DNA of 64,000 nucleotides from Lebetimonas natsushimae (GCF_002335445.1 NZ_BDME01000001.1:1-64000), one strand, 5' to 3'. Positions 1-8,719 are shown, counted from the first letter of the stretch. A program made the numbers and translations. Notes: a model not told the origin generated them from the sequence alone.

Positions 1-65
1 GGCCTGCTACTTATCTCTAAGCTCTCAATCATCTCCATCACGCTCTCTTGCGTTTTGGGAATGAA

Positions 66-94
66 AGTATATTATATTTTCTCCCCCCTGTCAA
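66..94 (-). promoter_or_regulatory. Strong sigma70-type promoter reading out of the left edge
   Basis: On the minus strand there is a perfect TTGACA (-35, positions 94-89), a 17-base spacer and TATACT (-10, positions 71-66). Most promoters here show only an extended -10, so this stands out. Transcription would start near 59 and run leftward through a leader-like stretch with no open frame. Such near-consensus promoters usually drive rRNA or tRNA; that identity is inference because the gene lies outside the window. Confidence 0.65.
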
Positions 95-149
95 GTACTC
101 TTTCCTGTTTTTTTTGAAAAAATTTGAAATTAATGATGGGTTAATGTTA

Positions 150-791
150 TTATTTACTTTTTAAAAGTAAAATTTCAAATTCTAATATATTAATAGGAAA
201 ATTTTTTATGAATTTTTTTAATTTTCCTATATCTGCTCTTACATTTCCGGAAACTCCTGAATATTTTATATATTCTAAAAGTTTCACAGGATTATCAAAA
301 TTTAATACATAGTTTAATATTTTGATTTCAGGATTTAAAATTTGAGAACTTTTTAAAATTTTTTCTTTTGAATAAATCGGAGATTGAATTCCGAGATAAT
401 TATGTAATAATTTAAAAGTATTAGAACTAAAAACAGCTAACAAATAATTTTTATTTAAATTTTTAATTTCTTTAAAAACAAAATCTAAATCTTTTGCCCA
501 CTGAAGAGCTGAAAAAGAGATAATCTGTTCAAAATCATATTTTTTAATCTCATTAAAACATTCTTTTGTATTAAAATCTAATTTTAATGTTTTACAGGGG
601 TGAAGTTGAAGCATTTTTTCACTTATATCGATTCCTAAATAAAAATCAAATTTTTTATATTTACAAATAATCCCATTTCCGCATCCCAAATCAATCACTT
701 TTTCTTTAACAAAAGGCAAACAATTTTCAATTATTTTTTTTTGTATTAAATTATACTCAGAATAAGTATGTGCAAATTTATCAAAATTCAT
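150..791 (-). CDS. BioC-like SAM-dependent methyltransferase
   Basis: This 213-residue protein is a class I SAM-dependent methyltransferase, most like malonyl-ACP O-methyltransferase BioC, which starts pimeloyl synthesis for biotin. Motif I, VIDLGCGNG, lies at residues 32-40. The N-terminus (FDKFAHTYSEYN) and the later SALQW segment are typical of BioC. No other biotin gene is in the window, so the substrate is inferred. It is divergent from secG across a 40-base promoter region. Its 3' end faces the leftward promoter at the window edge. Confidence 0.7.
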   Translation of the reverse strand: MNFDKFAHTYSEYNLIQKKIIENCLPFVKEKVIDLGCGNGIICKYKKFDFYLGIDISEKMLQLHPCKTLKLDFNTKECFNEIKKYDFEQIISFSALQWAKDLDFVFKEIKNLNKNYLLAVFSSNTFKLLHNYLGIQSPIYSKEKILKSSQILNPEIKILNYVLNFDNPVKLLEYIKYSGVSGNVRADIGKLKKFIKNFPINILEFEILLLKSK

Positions 792-802
792 TTTCTCTTT
801 TT

Positions 803-811
803 TGTTATAAT
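803..811 (+). promoter_or_regulatory. Extended -10 promoter for secG operon
   Basis: TGTTATAAT matches the extended -10 form TGnTATAAT, 20 bases before the secG start. No -35 is evident, which is usual for Campylobacterota vegetative promoters. Confidence 0.6.
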
Positions 812-831
812 TCTATCAAAAAAGGTAAAAA

Positions 832-1128
832 ATGACATCAGTTTTATTTATAGTGCAAATTGTTTTAGTTATTGCAATCGTAATTTTAGTATTACTTCAA
901 AAATCTCAGTCTATGGGACTTGGGGCTTATTCAAGTTCTAATGAAAGCGTATTTGGTGCAAAAGGGCCTATGAATTTTTTAGCAAAACTAACCATTACTT
1001 TAGGGTTTTTATTTGTATTAAATACCTTAACTCTGACATACTTATATAATAAACAGGCAAACACTTCTGTGGTGAATGAAGTTAAAATTCCTAAATCAGC
1101 CCCACTACCTCCCGCACCTGTAAAATGA
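832..1128 (+). CDS. secG: Preprotein translocase subunit SecG
   Basis: SecG is the small accessory membrane subunit of the SecYEG channel. This 98-residue protein has two membrane segments (about residues 4-21 and 52-70) joined by the typical loop with LLQKSQSMGLGA and a phenylalanine-glycine pair. The C-terminal tail is proline rich. It heads an operon with a deacetylase, frr and pyrE; secG-frr-pyrE is a conserved Campylobacterota arrangement. An AAGG site lies just before the start. Confidence 0.93.
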   Translation: MTSVLFIVQIVLVIAIVILVLLQKSQSMGLGAYSSSNESVFGAKGPMNFLAKLTITLGFLFVLNTLTLTYLYNKQANTSVVNEVKIPKSAPLPPAPVK

Positions 1129-2051
1129 GATTTTTTCTTTTTTTTCTGCCCATTTTACTTTTTGCAGAAGCCCATATTTTTGTACTTCACAGAATCAACG
1201 ACCCCAGGCACTCTTATACAAACACTTCAACTGCAGAACTTGAAAAATATTTTAAATATATAAAAAGCCATAATTATAAAGCAATAAAACTATCAACTCT
1301 TATAAAAAAGATAAAAAATAAAGAAAACATTGACAATTACGTTGTTTTTACAATAGATGACAATTATAAAAGTTTTTATATAAACGGACTTCCTTTATTT
1401 AAAAAAAACAATATCCCTTTTACACTTTTTGTATATACCCAGGCAACTGAAGGAAAATGGGGGGATTTTATGACCTGGGACATGGTAAGAGAATGTGCCA
1501 AATATGGAGAACTTGGAGTACACAGCTATGCCCATCCACATCTTCCAAAACTCAGCAATCAAGAAATAAAAGAAGATACATTTAAAGCTATAAATTTATT
1601 TAAAAAAAGAATAGGCTATGTGCCTGATATGTATGCATATCCGTATGGAGAATATGATGATAGAGTAAAAAATATAATTTCAAAATATTTTAAAATTATT
1701 GCCAATCAAAATCCGGGAGCAATTGACCTAACTACACCTATTAATGATTTAGACAGAATCGCTTTAACCGGAAAAGTAAATATTGCTAAAAAATTAAAAT
1801 TTAAAAGACTTCATATAAAAAATTTGGTTATACAAAGAAATAAAAATCTAATTCAAAAAATTTCAGGGAAAATTCAGGAAAATCTTTCTTATGTAAATAT
1901 TTATCTCACAGATTTCGGTTGGAAATACCATATAAAAGTTAAAAATCACAAATTCAGTTTTTATCCTGATTTTAAACTCAAAAGATTTAGAAACAGGGTT
2001 ATCATAAGGTATAATTATAAAATCTTTTCAAGAATGATAATAAAATATTAA
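1125..2051 (+). CDS. Secreted polysaccharide deacetylase (NodB family)
   Basis: This 308-residue protein begins with a signal peptide (about residues 1-15). It carries a NodB-type deacetylase fold: FTIDDNYKSF has the catalytic and metal Asp pair (D78, D79), and HSYAHPH has the metal-binding HxxxH element. Such enzymes remove acetyl or related groups from cell-wall or surface polysaccharides; the substrate here is unknown. The lysine-rich last 90 residues are outside the usual domain. Its ATG overlaps the secG stop as ATGA, suggesting translational coupling. It sits unusually between secG and frr. Confidence 0.82.
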   Translation: MRFFLFFLPILLFAEAHIFVLHRINDPRHSYTNTSTAELEKYFKYIKSHNYKAIKLSTLIKKIKNKENIDNYVVFTIDDNYKSFYINGLPLFKKNNIPFTLFVYTQATEGKWGDFMTWDMVRECAKYGELGVHSYAHPHLPKLSNQEIKEDTFKAINLFKKRIGYVPDMYAYPYGEYDDRVKNIISKYFKIIANQNPGAIDLTTPINDLDRIALTGKVNIAKKLKFKRLHIKNLVIQRNKNLIQKISGKIQENLSYVNIYLTDFGWKYHIKVKNHKFSFYPDFKLKRFRNRVIIRYNYKIFSRMIIKY

Positions 2052-2060
2052 GGAGGAATT

Positions 2061-2615
2061 ATGGAAAAAGTTTATGAATTTGCAAAAGACCATATGCAAA
2101 AAAGTATCGATGTATTAAAAAAAGATTTAAACACACTAAGGACTGGTAAGGTGTCTATACATGTGCTTGACGGAGTCAAAGTTGAATATTACGGAACACC
2201 GACCCCACTTAATCAGGTAGCAAACATAAATGCTGTTGATGCTACAACAATTGTGGTTCAGCCTTGGGATAAATCAATAATTAAAGATATTGAAAAAGCA
2301 ATCCAAGAGGCAAATGTCGGTGCTAATCCGAATAACGACGGAGATACAATTAAAATGTATTTTCCCCCAATGACAGAGGAAGAAAGAAAAAAACAGGCTA
2401 AAAAAGCTAAAGAATTTGCTGAAAAAGCAAAAATTGCAATCAGAAACGTAAGACGCGAAGCAAATGATAAAATTAAAAAAATGTTTAAAGACAAAGAAAT
2501 CACTGAAGATGATGAAAGAAGAGGACTTGAAAAAGTTCAAGAAATTACTGATAACTTTATAGCGAAAGTAGATGAAACAGTAAATAAAAAAATTGATGAA
2601 GTTATGAAAGTATAA
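2061..2615 (+). CDS. frr: Ribosome recycling factor
   Basis: RRF works with EF-G to split the post-termination ribosome. The 184-residue length is normal. LRTGKVSIHVLDGVKVEYYGTP is the conserved N-terminal part, and the C-terminal helix carries RRGLEKVQEITD. It follows the deacetylase gene by 9 bases with a strong AAGGAGG ribosome binding site, the best in this operon. Confidence 0.97.
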   Translation: MEKVYEFAKDHMQKSIDVLKKDLNTLRTGKVSIHVLDGVKVEYYGTPTPLNQVANINAVDATTIVVQPWDKSIIKDIEKAIQEANVGANPNNDGDTIKMYFPPMTEEERKKQAKKAKEFAEKAKIAIRNVRREANDKIKKMFKDKEITEDDERRGLEKVQEITDNFIAKVDETVNKKIDEVMKV

Positions 2616-2618
2616 AAA

Positions 2619-3227
2619 ATGAATGTAAAAGATATTTATGAAAAACATGGAGCCTTACTTAAAGGTCATTTTCTTTTAAGCAGTGGAAAACACAGCCCTT
2701 ATTATCTACAAAGTGCAAGAGTTTTAGAATATCCAGAAGTTGCAGAAGAGTTGGCAAAAGCTCTTGCAAAAGAGATTATAGAAGCAGGAATCAAAGTAGA
2801 TACAGTATGTTCTCCTGCTATAGGGGGTCTTTTAGCAGGATATGAACTGGCACGTGCTCTTGGAGTTAGATTTATTTTTACTGAAAGAGTTCAGGGTGAA
2901 ATGACTTTAAGAAGAGGATTTGAAGTAAAAGAAGGAGAAAAAGTATTAATCTGTGAAGATATTATCACTACCGGCGGTTCGGCAATGGAAGCCGCAAGGG
3001 AAATTGAAAAAAGGGGAGGAGAGGTTGTGGCATTTGCCGCAATTGCCAACAGAGGCGTATGTAAAAGAGTAAACGGAAAAACCACAAGAAAACCTGAATG
3101 TAAGTTACCGAAAAACAAACCTCTTTTTGCACTTGAAGATTTTGAATTTGATGTATACGAACCAGATGAATGTCCAATGTGTAAAGAAGGAAGCAAACCG
3201 ATTAAACCCGGTAGCAGGGGAAATTAA
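2619..3227 (+). CDS. pyrE: Orotate phosphoribosyltransferase
   Basis: PyrE joins orotate to PRPP to make OMP in pyrimidine synthesis. The 202-residue protein has the N-terminal [16 protein letters not shown] segment and the PRPP loop [17 protein letters not shown]. The C-terminal extension contains four cysteines, two of them in CPMC, and could hold a metal, but that is inference. It lies 3 bases after frr with no clear ribosome binding site. Other pyrimidine genes (pyrF near 12 kb, pyrC near 53 kb) are scattered in the window. Confidence 0.96.
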   Translation: MNVKDIYEKHGALLKGHFLLSSGKHSPYYLQSARVLEYPEVAEELAKALAKEIIEAGIKVDTVCSPAIGGLLAGYELARALGVRFIFTERVQGEMTLRRGFEVKEGEKVLICEDIITTGGSAMEAAREIEKRGGEVVAFAAIANRGVCKRVNGKTTRKPECKLPKNKPLFALEDFEFDVYEPDECPMCKEGSKPIKPGSRGN

Positions 3228-3634
3228 TGTCCTGTCCCCTTTGTAATTCTGAAAATGAAAATATTATTTACAAAGATGCTTTTTTTAGAATTATTTTAGT
3301 AGATGAAATTCCGGGTTACATAAGAATCATTACCCAAAAACATATTAAAGAATTTAGCGAACTAAGCGATGAAGAAGCTGTAAAACTTACATTAATTATA
3401 AAAAATCTGGAAAAAGAAATTTTAAAGACACTAAAACCTGATAAAATTAACATTGCAGTACTTGGAAATATGGTACCGCATTTGCACATCCATGTAATTC
3501 CGAGATACGTTAACGACCCGTGGTGGCCGGATGCCACTTTTTGTGCTAAAAAGAGAGAATTCATTTATCCTCCTTTTAATGCGGAAAAATATAAAGATAC
3601 CCTCCTTCAATGTCTAAAGAATTTATCACTTTAA
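3227..3634 (+). CDS. HIT family nucleotide hydrolase or transferase
   Basis: The histidine triad HLHIH lies at H85, H87 and H89 of 135 residues, with the usual downstream WWP segment. HIT proteins cleave or transfer nucleoside phosphate groups; the substrate cannot be read from sequence. A CxxC pair at residues 3-6 near the N-terminus could be part of a zinc site. Its ATG overlaps the pyrE stop by one base, and its end overlaps the next gene by 25 bases. Confidence 0.9.
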   Translation: MSCPLCNSENENIIYKDAFFRIILVDEIPGYIRIITQKHIKEFSELSDEEAVKLTLIIKNLEKEILKTLKPDKINIAVLGNMVPHLHIHVIPRYVNDPWWPDATFCAKKREFIYPPFNAEKYKDTLLQCLKNLSL

Positions 3635-4650
3635 GTCTTTTTTATTTCCTCTTTTTTGCCCTTATAGGCGATTATGTAATTTTTATGCCAAAAATGTATT
3701 CAAACTTTTTTACTCCTGCACAAATTGGAATTATTTTTTCAATGCTTCCAATTGCCAGATTTTTAACACCGTTTTTATTTTTTAAACTAACTATCAATAA
3801 AACAACTTTTTTAATTTCTTTAATAATTTCTACTTTAGCCGCTTTTTTATTACTTAGCCACAATTTTTCCATTATCTTAACGGCATTTTTTTTCATCGGA
3901 GCAAGTTTTAGTGTTATTTTCCCGTATATTGAATCAATTGCCATTGAAAAACTAAAGGAAAAATACGGCCAGGCAAGGGTTTTTGGAAGTTTCGGCTTTA
4001 TGCTTTTTGGAATTATTTTTTCATATTTTAAAATTAATTTCATTTATGTGTTTATCATTTTAATAATATTAACAAATATAACATCCTTATATTTTTTGGA
4101 AGACAAATCTGTAAAAAAAGAAAAAGAATCTATAAATTTTTTAATCGCATGGAAATTTTGGTTGGCTTTAATTTTAATGCAAATCAGTTTTGGAGGATTT
4201 TATAATTTTTTTACTATTTATAATTTAAATCATCACATTCCAAAAGAAATAAACGGCTGGCTCTGGGCAATTGGGGTAATTGCGGAAATCGGAATTTTCT
4301 TGATTCAACATAAATTTATTAAAAAATTTCACCCTCTTTTTTGGATTAAACTGTCTATTTTATTAACATCAATCAGATGGTTCATGCTTTATATTTTCGC
4401 AGGAAAAGTAATTTTTATAGCTCTGTCCCAATTAATTCATGCCTTTTCATTTGCGATTTTTCATACTTCAGCCCTTCTTTATTTATCAAAGATTTATAAA
4501 AACAAAACGCTGGCCCAACAGTTTTACGCAGGAATCGGTTACGGCTTGGCGGCATTTTTGGGAAGCATAATTTCAGGATGGCTTTACGGGGAACATTTAT
4601 TTTTGTATGAAAGCGTAATTGCAATACTAGGATTTTTGATTATGCTATAA
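3610..4650 (+). CDS. MFS transporter
   Basis: This 346-residue hydrophobic protein has about ten to twelve membrane helices and resembles the nucleoside/phenylpropionate permease-like branch of the major facilitator superfamily. The GQARVFGSFGFMLFGI stretch matches the conserved helix 4 region of that branch. It is shorter than the usual 380-400 residues. The substrate is unknown. It begins inside the 3' end of the HIT gene, so it is probably translated by coupling. Confidence 0.8.
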   Translation: MSKEFITLSLFYFLFFALIGDYVIFMPKMYSNFFTPAQIGIIFSMLPIARFLTPFLFFKLTINKTTFLISLIISTLAAFLLLSHNFSIILTAFFFIGASFSVIFPYIESIAIEKLKEKYGQARVFGSFGFMLFGIIFSYFKINFIYVFIILIILTNITSLYFLEDKSVKKEKESINFLIAWKFWLALILMQISFGGFYNFFTIYNLNHHIPKEINGWLWAIGVIAEIGIFLIQHKFIKKFHPLFWIKLSILLTSIRWFMLYIFAGKVIFIALSQLIHAFSFAIFHTSALLYLSKIYKNKTLAQQFYAGIGYGLAAFLGSIISGWLYGEHLFLYESVIAILGFLIML

Positions 4651-4651
4651 T
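4643..4651 (+). promoter_or_regulatory. Extended -10 promoter before the ATPase gene
   Basis: TGCTATAAT, a perfect TGnTATAAT, overlaps the stop codon of the MFS gene and lies 17 bases before the next start. It gives the ATPase-rnhB part of the cluster its own promoter. Confidence 0.55.
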
Positions 4652-4668
4652 TAAGCAAAAAGGTTTTT

Positions 4669-5631
4669 ATGTTACCTAAAAAGATTTATGACAGAAAAAT
4701 TAAACTTAATTTTGAAAACACTTTAATTACTGGACCAAAAGGGGTAGGTAAAACATTTTTAATTTTTAATTTTTTAAAAACTTTTAAAGGTACTTATGAA
4801 TATTATGATTTTTCAGATTACAGGGAAAAACAGTTTAAATTTGATGCGGATTTAATCATTTTTGACAATTTTGACTTTTCAATTGAAATCCCTGATAAAA
4901 TAACTTTTATTACTTCAAATGAAAATATAAATTTAGAAAATTTTAAAAAAATAGAATTAAGACCTCTTGATTTTGAAGAATTTTATGCATTTGAAAAACT
5001 TTCATCCCCTACCCATGCATTTGACAAATTTTTAAAATTTGGAAATTTTGCAAAAAATGCTTTTGTAGAAGATTATTTTAAAGAGGAATATTTAAAAGAA
5101 ACCTTTGAATTATTGCCGTACAATAAAGAAATCTTAAAATTTTTCTTTTCACATATTGGAGAAAAATTAACCTTGTATCAAATATTCCAAATATTAAAAA
5201 AAAGAATAAAAATAAGTAAAGACAGTTTTTATAAAACAACAAATGAATTAATAAAAAATAAAATAATTTATGAAGTTGAAAAATTTAACGCCCCAAAATC
5301 TCCTAAAAAATTTTTTGCTTATAATTTTGCATTTAAAGATATCCTTACAAATAAAAAAAATCTTTTACATAAATTTGAAAATATGATCTTTTTGGAACTT
5401 AATGAAAAAAAAATCTATTATAAAGATACTCTTAATTTTTATCTGCCCCAAAAAGAGATGGGAATTCTTGTTATGCCTTTTGCAAACGAAGATGCTATAA
5501 TAGAAAAATTAGATAAAGTCACTGATGTAAAAAAAATTGAAGTTATTACAATTTCTAATGAAATTGAAATAAAACATAAAAATTTTGAAGTGGAGGTAAT
5601 ACCGTTTTGGCAATGGAGATTTGCGGAATAG
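4669..5631 (+). CDS. P-loop ATPase of the AAA_14 / DUF4143-like type
   Basis: This 320-residue protein has a Walker A (GPKGVGKT, residues 22-29) and a Walker B (DLIIFDN, residues 61-67). The LRPLDFEEFYAFE segment is like that of AAA_14 ATPases. The second half looks like a winged-helix plus a restriction-like fold as in DUF4143, but I cannot confirm catalytic residues. The role is unknown. It overlaps the RNase HII gene by 25 bases, so the two are likely co-translated. Confidence 0.72.
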   Translation: MLPKKIYDRKIKLNFENTLITGPKGVGKTFLIFNFLKTFKGTYEYYDFSDYREKQFKFDADLIIFDNFDFSIEIPDKITFITSNENINLENFKKIELRPLDFEEFYAFEKLSSPTHAFDKFLKFGNFAKNAFVEDYFKEEYLKETFELLPYNKEILKFFFSHIGEKLTLYQIFQILKKRIKISKDSFYKTTNELIKNKIIYEVEKFNAPKSPKKFFAYNFAFKDILTNKKNLLHKFENMIFLELNEKKIYYKDTLNFYLPQKEMGILVMPFANEDAIIEKLDKVTDVKKIEVITISNEIEIKHKNFEVEVIPFWQWRFAE

Positions 5632-6215
5632 ATGAGGCGGGTAGAGGACCGATAGCCGGGCCATTGGTGGTAGCAGGATGCATGTTTAAATGGAAAATGG
5701 ATAATGGGAAATTAAAAATAAAAAATGAAAAAATAGATATTGAAAATATTTTAGAAGAAATTAAGGATTCTAAAAGATTAAATGCCATCAAAAGAGAAAA
5801 GCTGTTTGAAATAATAAAAGAAATTTGTATTTACCATATAGTTTGGGTTGATAATAAAACTATTGATAAAAAAGGGCTTTCATTTGCCATAAACTATTCC
5901 CTTAAGGAGATAAAAAATAATATTAAAGCTAAAAAATATTTGTTTGATGGAAACAGCAGTTTTGGAGTAGATGGAATAGAAACAATAATTAAAGGTGATA
6001 GTAAAATAAAAGAAATTGCCGCTGCAAGTATTTTGGCAAAAGTCAGCCGAGACCAGTATATGATAGAAATTTCCGATAAATATCCTGAATATAACTTTAA
6101 AAAACATAAAGGTTATATTACAAAAGAACACATTGAAGAAATTAAAAAATACGGATTCAGTGACATTCACAGAATTAGTTATAAATTAAAAGCTCTTGAA
6201 CCTACACTATTTTAG
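5607..6215 (+). CDS. rnhB: Ribonuclease HII
   Basis: RNase HII cuts RNA in RNA-DNA hybrids and removes misincorporated ribonucleotides. GIDEAGRGPIAGP supplies the first two acidic residues, FDGN the third and KVSRD the fourth. I chose the TTG start because GGAGG lies 10 bases before it; the ATG two codons on would be 16 bases away. Between GC and the DSKRL motif there is an extra stretch (WKMDNGKLKIKNEK) encoded by a dispersed AATGGA-type repeat, absent from ordinary family members. Confidence 0.95.
   Translation: MAMEICGIDEAGRGPIAGPLVVAGCMFKWKMDNGKLKIKNEKIDIENILEEIKDSKRLNAIKREKLFEIIKEICIYHIVWVDNKTIDKKGLSFAINYSLKEIKNNIKAKKYLFDGNSSFGVDGIETIIKGDSKIKEIAAASILAKVSRDQYMIEISDKYPEYNFKKHKGYITKEHIEEIKKYGFSDIHRISYKLKALEPTLF
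5688..5732 (+). repeat. Dispersed AATGGA-unit element, copy 1 (in-frame in rnhB)
   Basis: The DNA AATGGAAAATGGATAATGG followed by an AT-rich tail is shared closely with copies near 15.1 kb and 27.2 kb. It is inserted in frame and adds about 18 residues to RNase HII between two conserved motifs. Confidence 0.7.
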
Positions 6216-6222
6216 GAGAATT

Positions 6223-6918
6223 ATGAAAAAAATTTTTATTAATATTTTATTTTTTGCTTATTTAAATGCAGCATTTCCCAACTGGTATTATAAAATCAAA
6301 AACATTCAACAACAAAAAAAAGCATTTGTGGAAATTATGTTACCCCTAATTCAAACAGAAAATCAAAAAATATCAGCTTTAAGAAAAAAAATTATAAAAA
6401 TATTTAACGATCCTAATTTAATGTTGAATCCCAAAGAAATCGGCTTTTTAGCCAAAATTGCAAAAAAATACAAAATAAAAAACATTTTAGATAAGACTGA
6501 ATATCTAAAAAAAATAGATACTATCCCCCCTTCCCTTGCATTAGCACAAGCAGCAATTGAAAGCGGCTGGGGAAAAAGCAGATTTGTCAGACTCGCAAAT
6601 AATATTTTTGGTCATTGGGAATATTCAAATAAAGGTATCCAGCCAAAAAGCAAATATGAAAATATCGATATTAATTATTCTTTAAAAGTATTTCCAAGTC
6701 TTGAAGATTCAATCAGGGCCTATATGCTTAATCTTAACAGAAACCCCGCCTATAAGGAATTTAGAAATGTCAGATTTTACTATAAACTTAACAATAAAAA
6801 ATTTACCGGAACAATTGCTGCTAACACTATGAAACTTTACTCCCAAAAAAGAGATGAATATGTTAAGCTCTTAAAAACAATGATAACTTTAAATCACTGG
6901 GAAAAATTTGATAAATAA
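6223..6918 (+). CDS. Exported Bax-like glucosaminidase
   Basis: This 231-residue protein has a signal peptide (about residues 1-17) and a glucosaminidase domain of the Bax/FlgJ type: PPSLALAQAAIESGWGKSRF with the catalytic Glu, then NNIFGHW. It should cleave the glycan strands of peptidoglycan in the periplasm. I start at 6223 because TAGGAGAATT precedes that ATG; an upstream in-frame TTG would lie inside rnhB. It follows rnhB by 7 bases. Confidence 0.88.
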   Translation: MKKIFINILFFAYLNAAFPNWYYKIKNIQQQKKAFVEIMLPLIQTENQKISALRKKIIKIFNDPNLMLNPKEIGFLAKIAKKYKIKNILDKTEYLKKIDTIPPSLALAQAAIESGWGKSRFVRLANNIFGHWEYSNKGIQPKSKYENIDINYSLKVFPSLEDSIRAYMLNLNRNPAYKEFRNVRFYYKLNNKKFTGTIAANTMKLYSQKRDEYVKLLKTMITLNHWEKFDK

Positions 6919-6982
6919 ATTTTTGTCATTTAAATATCATTTAAAATGATTAAAATATTATTAATAAAAAAAAGGAGATCCA

Positions 6983-7783
6983 ATGGATAAATACATTAAT
7001 TTGGCAACACAGTGGGGAATAAAAATACTCGGAGCCATTGTTATTTACATAATAGGTAAATGGCTTGCTAAAATTGTTACAAATATCATTAAAAAACTCT
7101 TAGAAAAAACTAATACAGATGTGACCTTAATTAAATTTTTAGGTAATTTAACTTATGTAGGTTTATTAATTTTAGTGATACTCGCAGCCCTCGGGACATT
7201 AGGTGTTGACACATCTTCATTTGCTGCAATTATTGCAGGTGCGGGTTTGGCCGTAGGTATGGCGCTTAAAGACAATATTTCTAATTTTGGAGCAGGTGTG
7301 TTAATTTTGATGTTAAGGCCCTTTAAAGTGGGGGATTTTGTAGAAATTGCAGGAACATCTGGTACAGTGGATGAAATAGGGATTTTTAATACTACTTTAA
7401 AAACAGGGGATAACAGAGTGATTATTATCCCAAACAATAATATAATAGGAAATAATATAATTAATTATTCAAAAGAAAAAATAAGAAGAATTGATTTAGT
7501 AATAGGTGTGGGATATGAAGACGATTTAAAACTTGTAAAATCAACTTTGGAAGAAATTTTAAATAACCATCCGAAAATATTAAAAGAACCGGCTCCAACT
7601 GTGGCGCTCGCAGAACTTGCTGATAGCAGCATAAATTTCAATGTAAGACCGTGGGTTAAAAGTGAAGATTACTGGAATGTCAGAAGTGAACTACTTGAAA
7701 AAATTAAAGAAACTTTTGATAAAAAAAACATTAATATCCCTTATCCTCAAATGGATGTACATGTAGACCAAAAAGCGGCTTAA
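6983..7783 (+). CDS. Small-conductance mechanosensitive channel, MscS family
   Basis: MscS opens under membrane tension to release solutes in osmotic downshock. The 266-residue protein has three membrane helices in the first 110 residues. The pore helix AGLAVGMALKDNISNFGAG has the alternating Gly/Ala pattern of TM3. The beta domain with FKVGDFVEIAGTSGTVDEIG follows, and the length matches the short E. coli MscS. A strong AAGGAGA site precedes the start, and AT-rich DNA upstream probably holds its promoter. Confidence 0.95.
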   Translation: MDKYINLATQWGIKILGAIVIYIIGKWLAKIVTNIIKKLLEKTNTDVTLIKFLGNLTYVGLLILVILAALGTLGVDTSSFAAIIAGAGLAVGMALKDNISNFGAGVLILMLRPFKVGDFVEIAGTSGTVDEIGIFNTTLKTGDNRVIIIPNNNIIGNNIINYSKEKIRRIDLVIGVGYEDDLKLVKSTLEEILNNHPKILKEPAPTVALAELADSSINFNVRPWVKSEDYWNVRSELLEKIKETFDKKNINIPYPQMDVHVDQKAA

Positions 7784-7795
7784 CTCCCGCTTTTT
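7770..7795. terminator. Bidirectional terminator hairpin between convergent genes
   Basis: AAAAAGCGG at 7770-7778 pairs with CCGCTTTTT at 7787-7795 across an 8-base loop. The A and T tracts make it work on both strands. It lies over the overlapping stop codons of mscS and the dehydrogenase gene. Confidence 0.75.
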
Positions 7796-8700
7796 ATAAA
7801 ATTTTTTATATTTTCATAAATTCCCTGCATCAATTCATTTCTTGCCTCTATACTTGTCCAGGCAACATGAGGAGTTAATAAAACTTTATTACTTTTTAAA
7901 AGTGGATTATCTGAATTAATCGGTTCTTTTTCAAAAACATCAAGCCCTACAAAAATATCATTTTTTTCTAAAATTTTTGCCAAATCTCTCTCATTTATTA
8001 TTCCACCTCTTCCAACATTTATTAAAATAGTGCCATCTTGAATTAATGATAATTTTTCAAGATTGAGTAAATTTTTGGTATTTTCATTTAAAGGTGCATG
8101 AATTGTGATAATTTTTGAAGTTTTAAGTAAAGTGTCCAAATCAACTTTTTTAAATTCGTCTGAATTGTTTTTTCCGCTTGTTGAATAATAAACAACCTCA
8201 GCCCCAAAAGCTTTAGCTAATCTTGCCACATTTTTTCCAATTTCACCAAGCCCTATTATTCCCCATCTTTTACCTTTTATCTCGAACCAGTTTTGAATAT
8301 GGGTAAATATTTTTGAATTAGGATATTCACTTCTTGTGTATTTGTCAAAATAACAAATTTTATTTATTAACCCCAAAACCAAAGCAAAAGTATGCTGAAC
8401 CACAGCATTAGTAGAATATCCGGCCACATTCCTTACAACTATCCCTTTCTTTTTAGCATACTCCAGATCAACATTATTCATCCCCGTTGCCGCAATTTGA
8501 ATAAATTTAAGTTTAGATGCATTATCCATAACATTTTTATCAATTACAAACTTGTTAGTTACTACAATATCCGCATCTTTAATTCTTTCAATTACCTCAT
8601 CCCTCTCTGTTATCTGATAAATCACAACCTCTCCAAACTCTTTAAATCTTTCAAAATCAACATTTCCAAGAGTCAAAGCATCTAAAAAAACTATTTTCAT
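7780..8700 (-). CDS. D-2-hydroxyacid dehydrogenase
   Basis: This NAD-dependent oxidoreductase of 306 residues has the nucleotide-binding motif GIIGLGEIGKNVA, the substrate Arg segment LINVGRGGIINE, the DVFEKEP Glu and the HVAW His. It resembles glycerate or hydroxypyruvate reductases; the exact substrate is not clear. Its stop codon overlaps the mscS stop through the palindrome TTAA. It is divergent from the DUF3108 gene. Confidence 0.9.
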   Translation of the reverse strand: MKIVFLDALTLGNVDFERFKEFGEVVIYQITERDEVIERIKDADIVVTNKFVIDKNVMDNASKLKFIQIAATGMNNVDLEYAKKKGIVVRNVAGYSTNAVVQHTFALVLGLINKICYFDKYTRSEYPNSKIFTHIQNWFEIKGKRWGIIGLGEIGKNVARLAKAFGAEVVYYSTSGKNNSDEFKKVDLDTLLKTSKIITIHAPLNENTKNLLNLEKLSLIQDGTILINVGRGGIINERDLAKILEKNDIFVGLDVFEKEPINSDNPLLKSNKVLLTPHVAWTSIEARNELMQGIYENIKNFIKSGS

Positions 8701-8710
8701 CTTCTTCCTT

Positions 8711-8719
8711 TGGTATAAT
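8711..8719 (+). promoter_or_regulatory. Extended -10 promoter for DUF3108 gene
   Basis: TGGTATAAT is a perfect extended -10, 19 bases before the ATG, which implies a leader of only about 12 bases. Confidence 0.6.

Noticed and set aside
2258-2648. Long antisense frames over frr
   Set aside because: They have low-complexity composition typical of AT-rich shadow frames and no ribosome binding site.
6196-6222. Earlier TTG start for the Bax-like protein
   Set aside because: It lies inside rnhB; the ATG at 6223 has a good ribosome binding site and begins a normal signal peptide.
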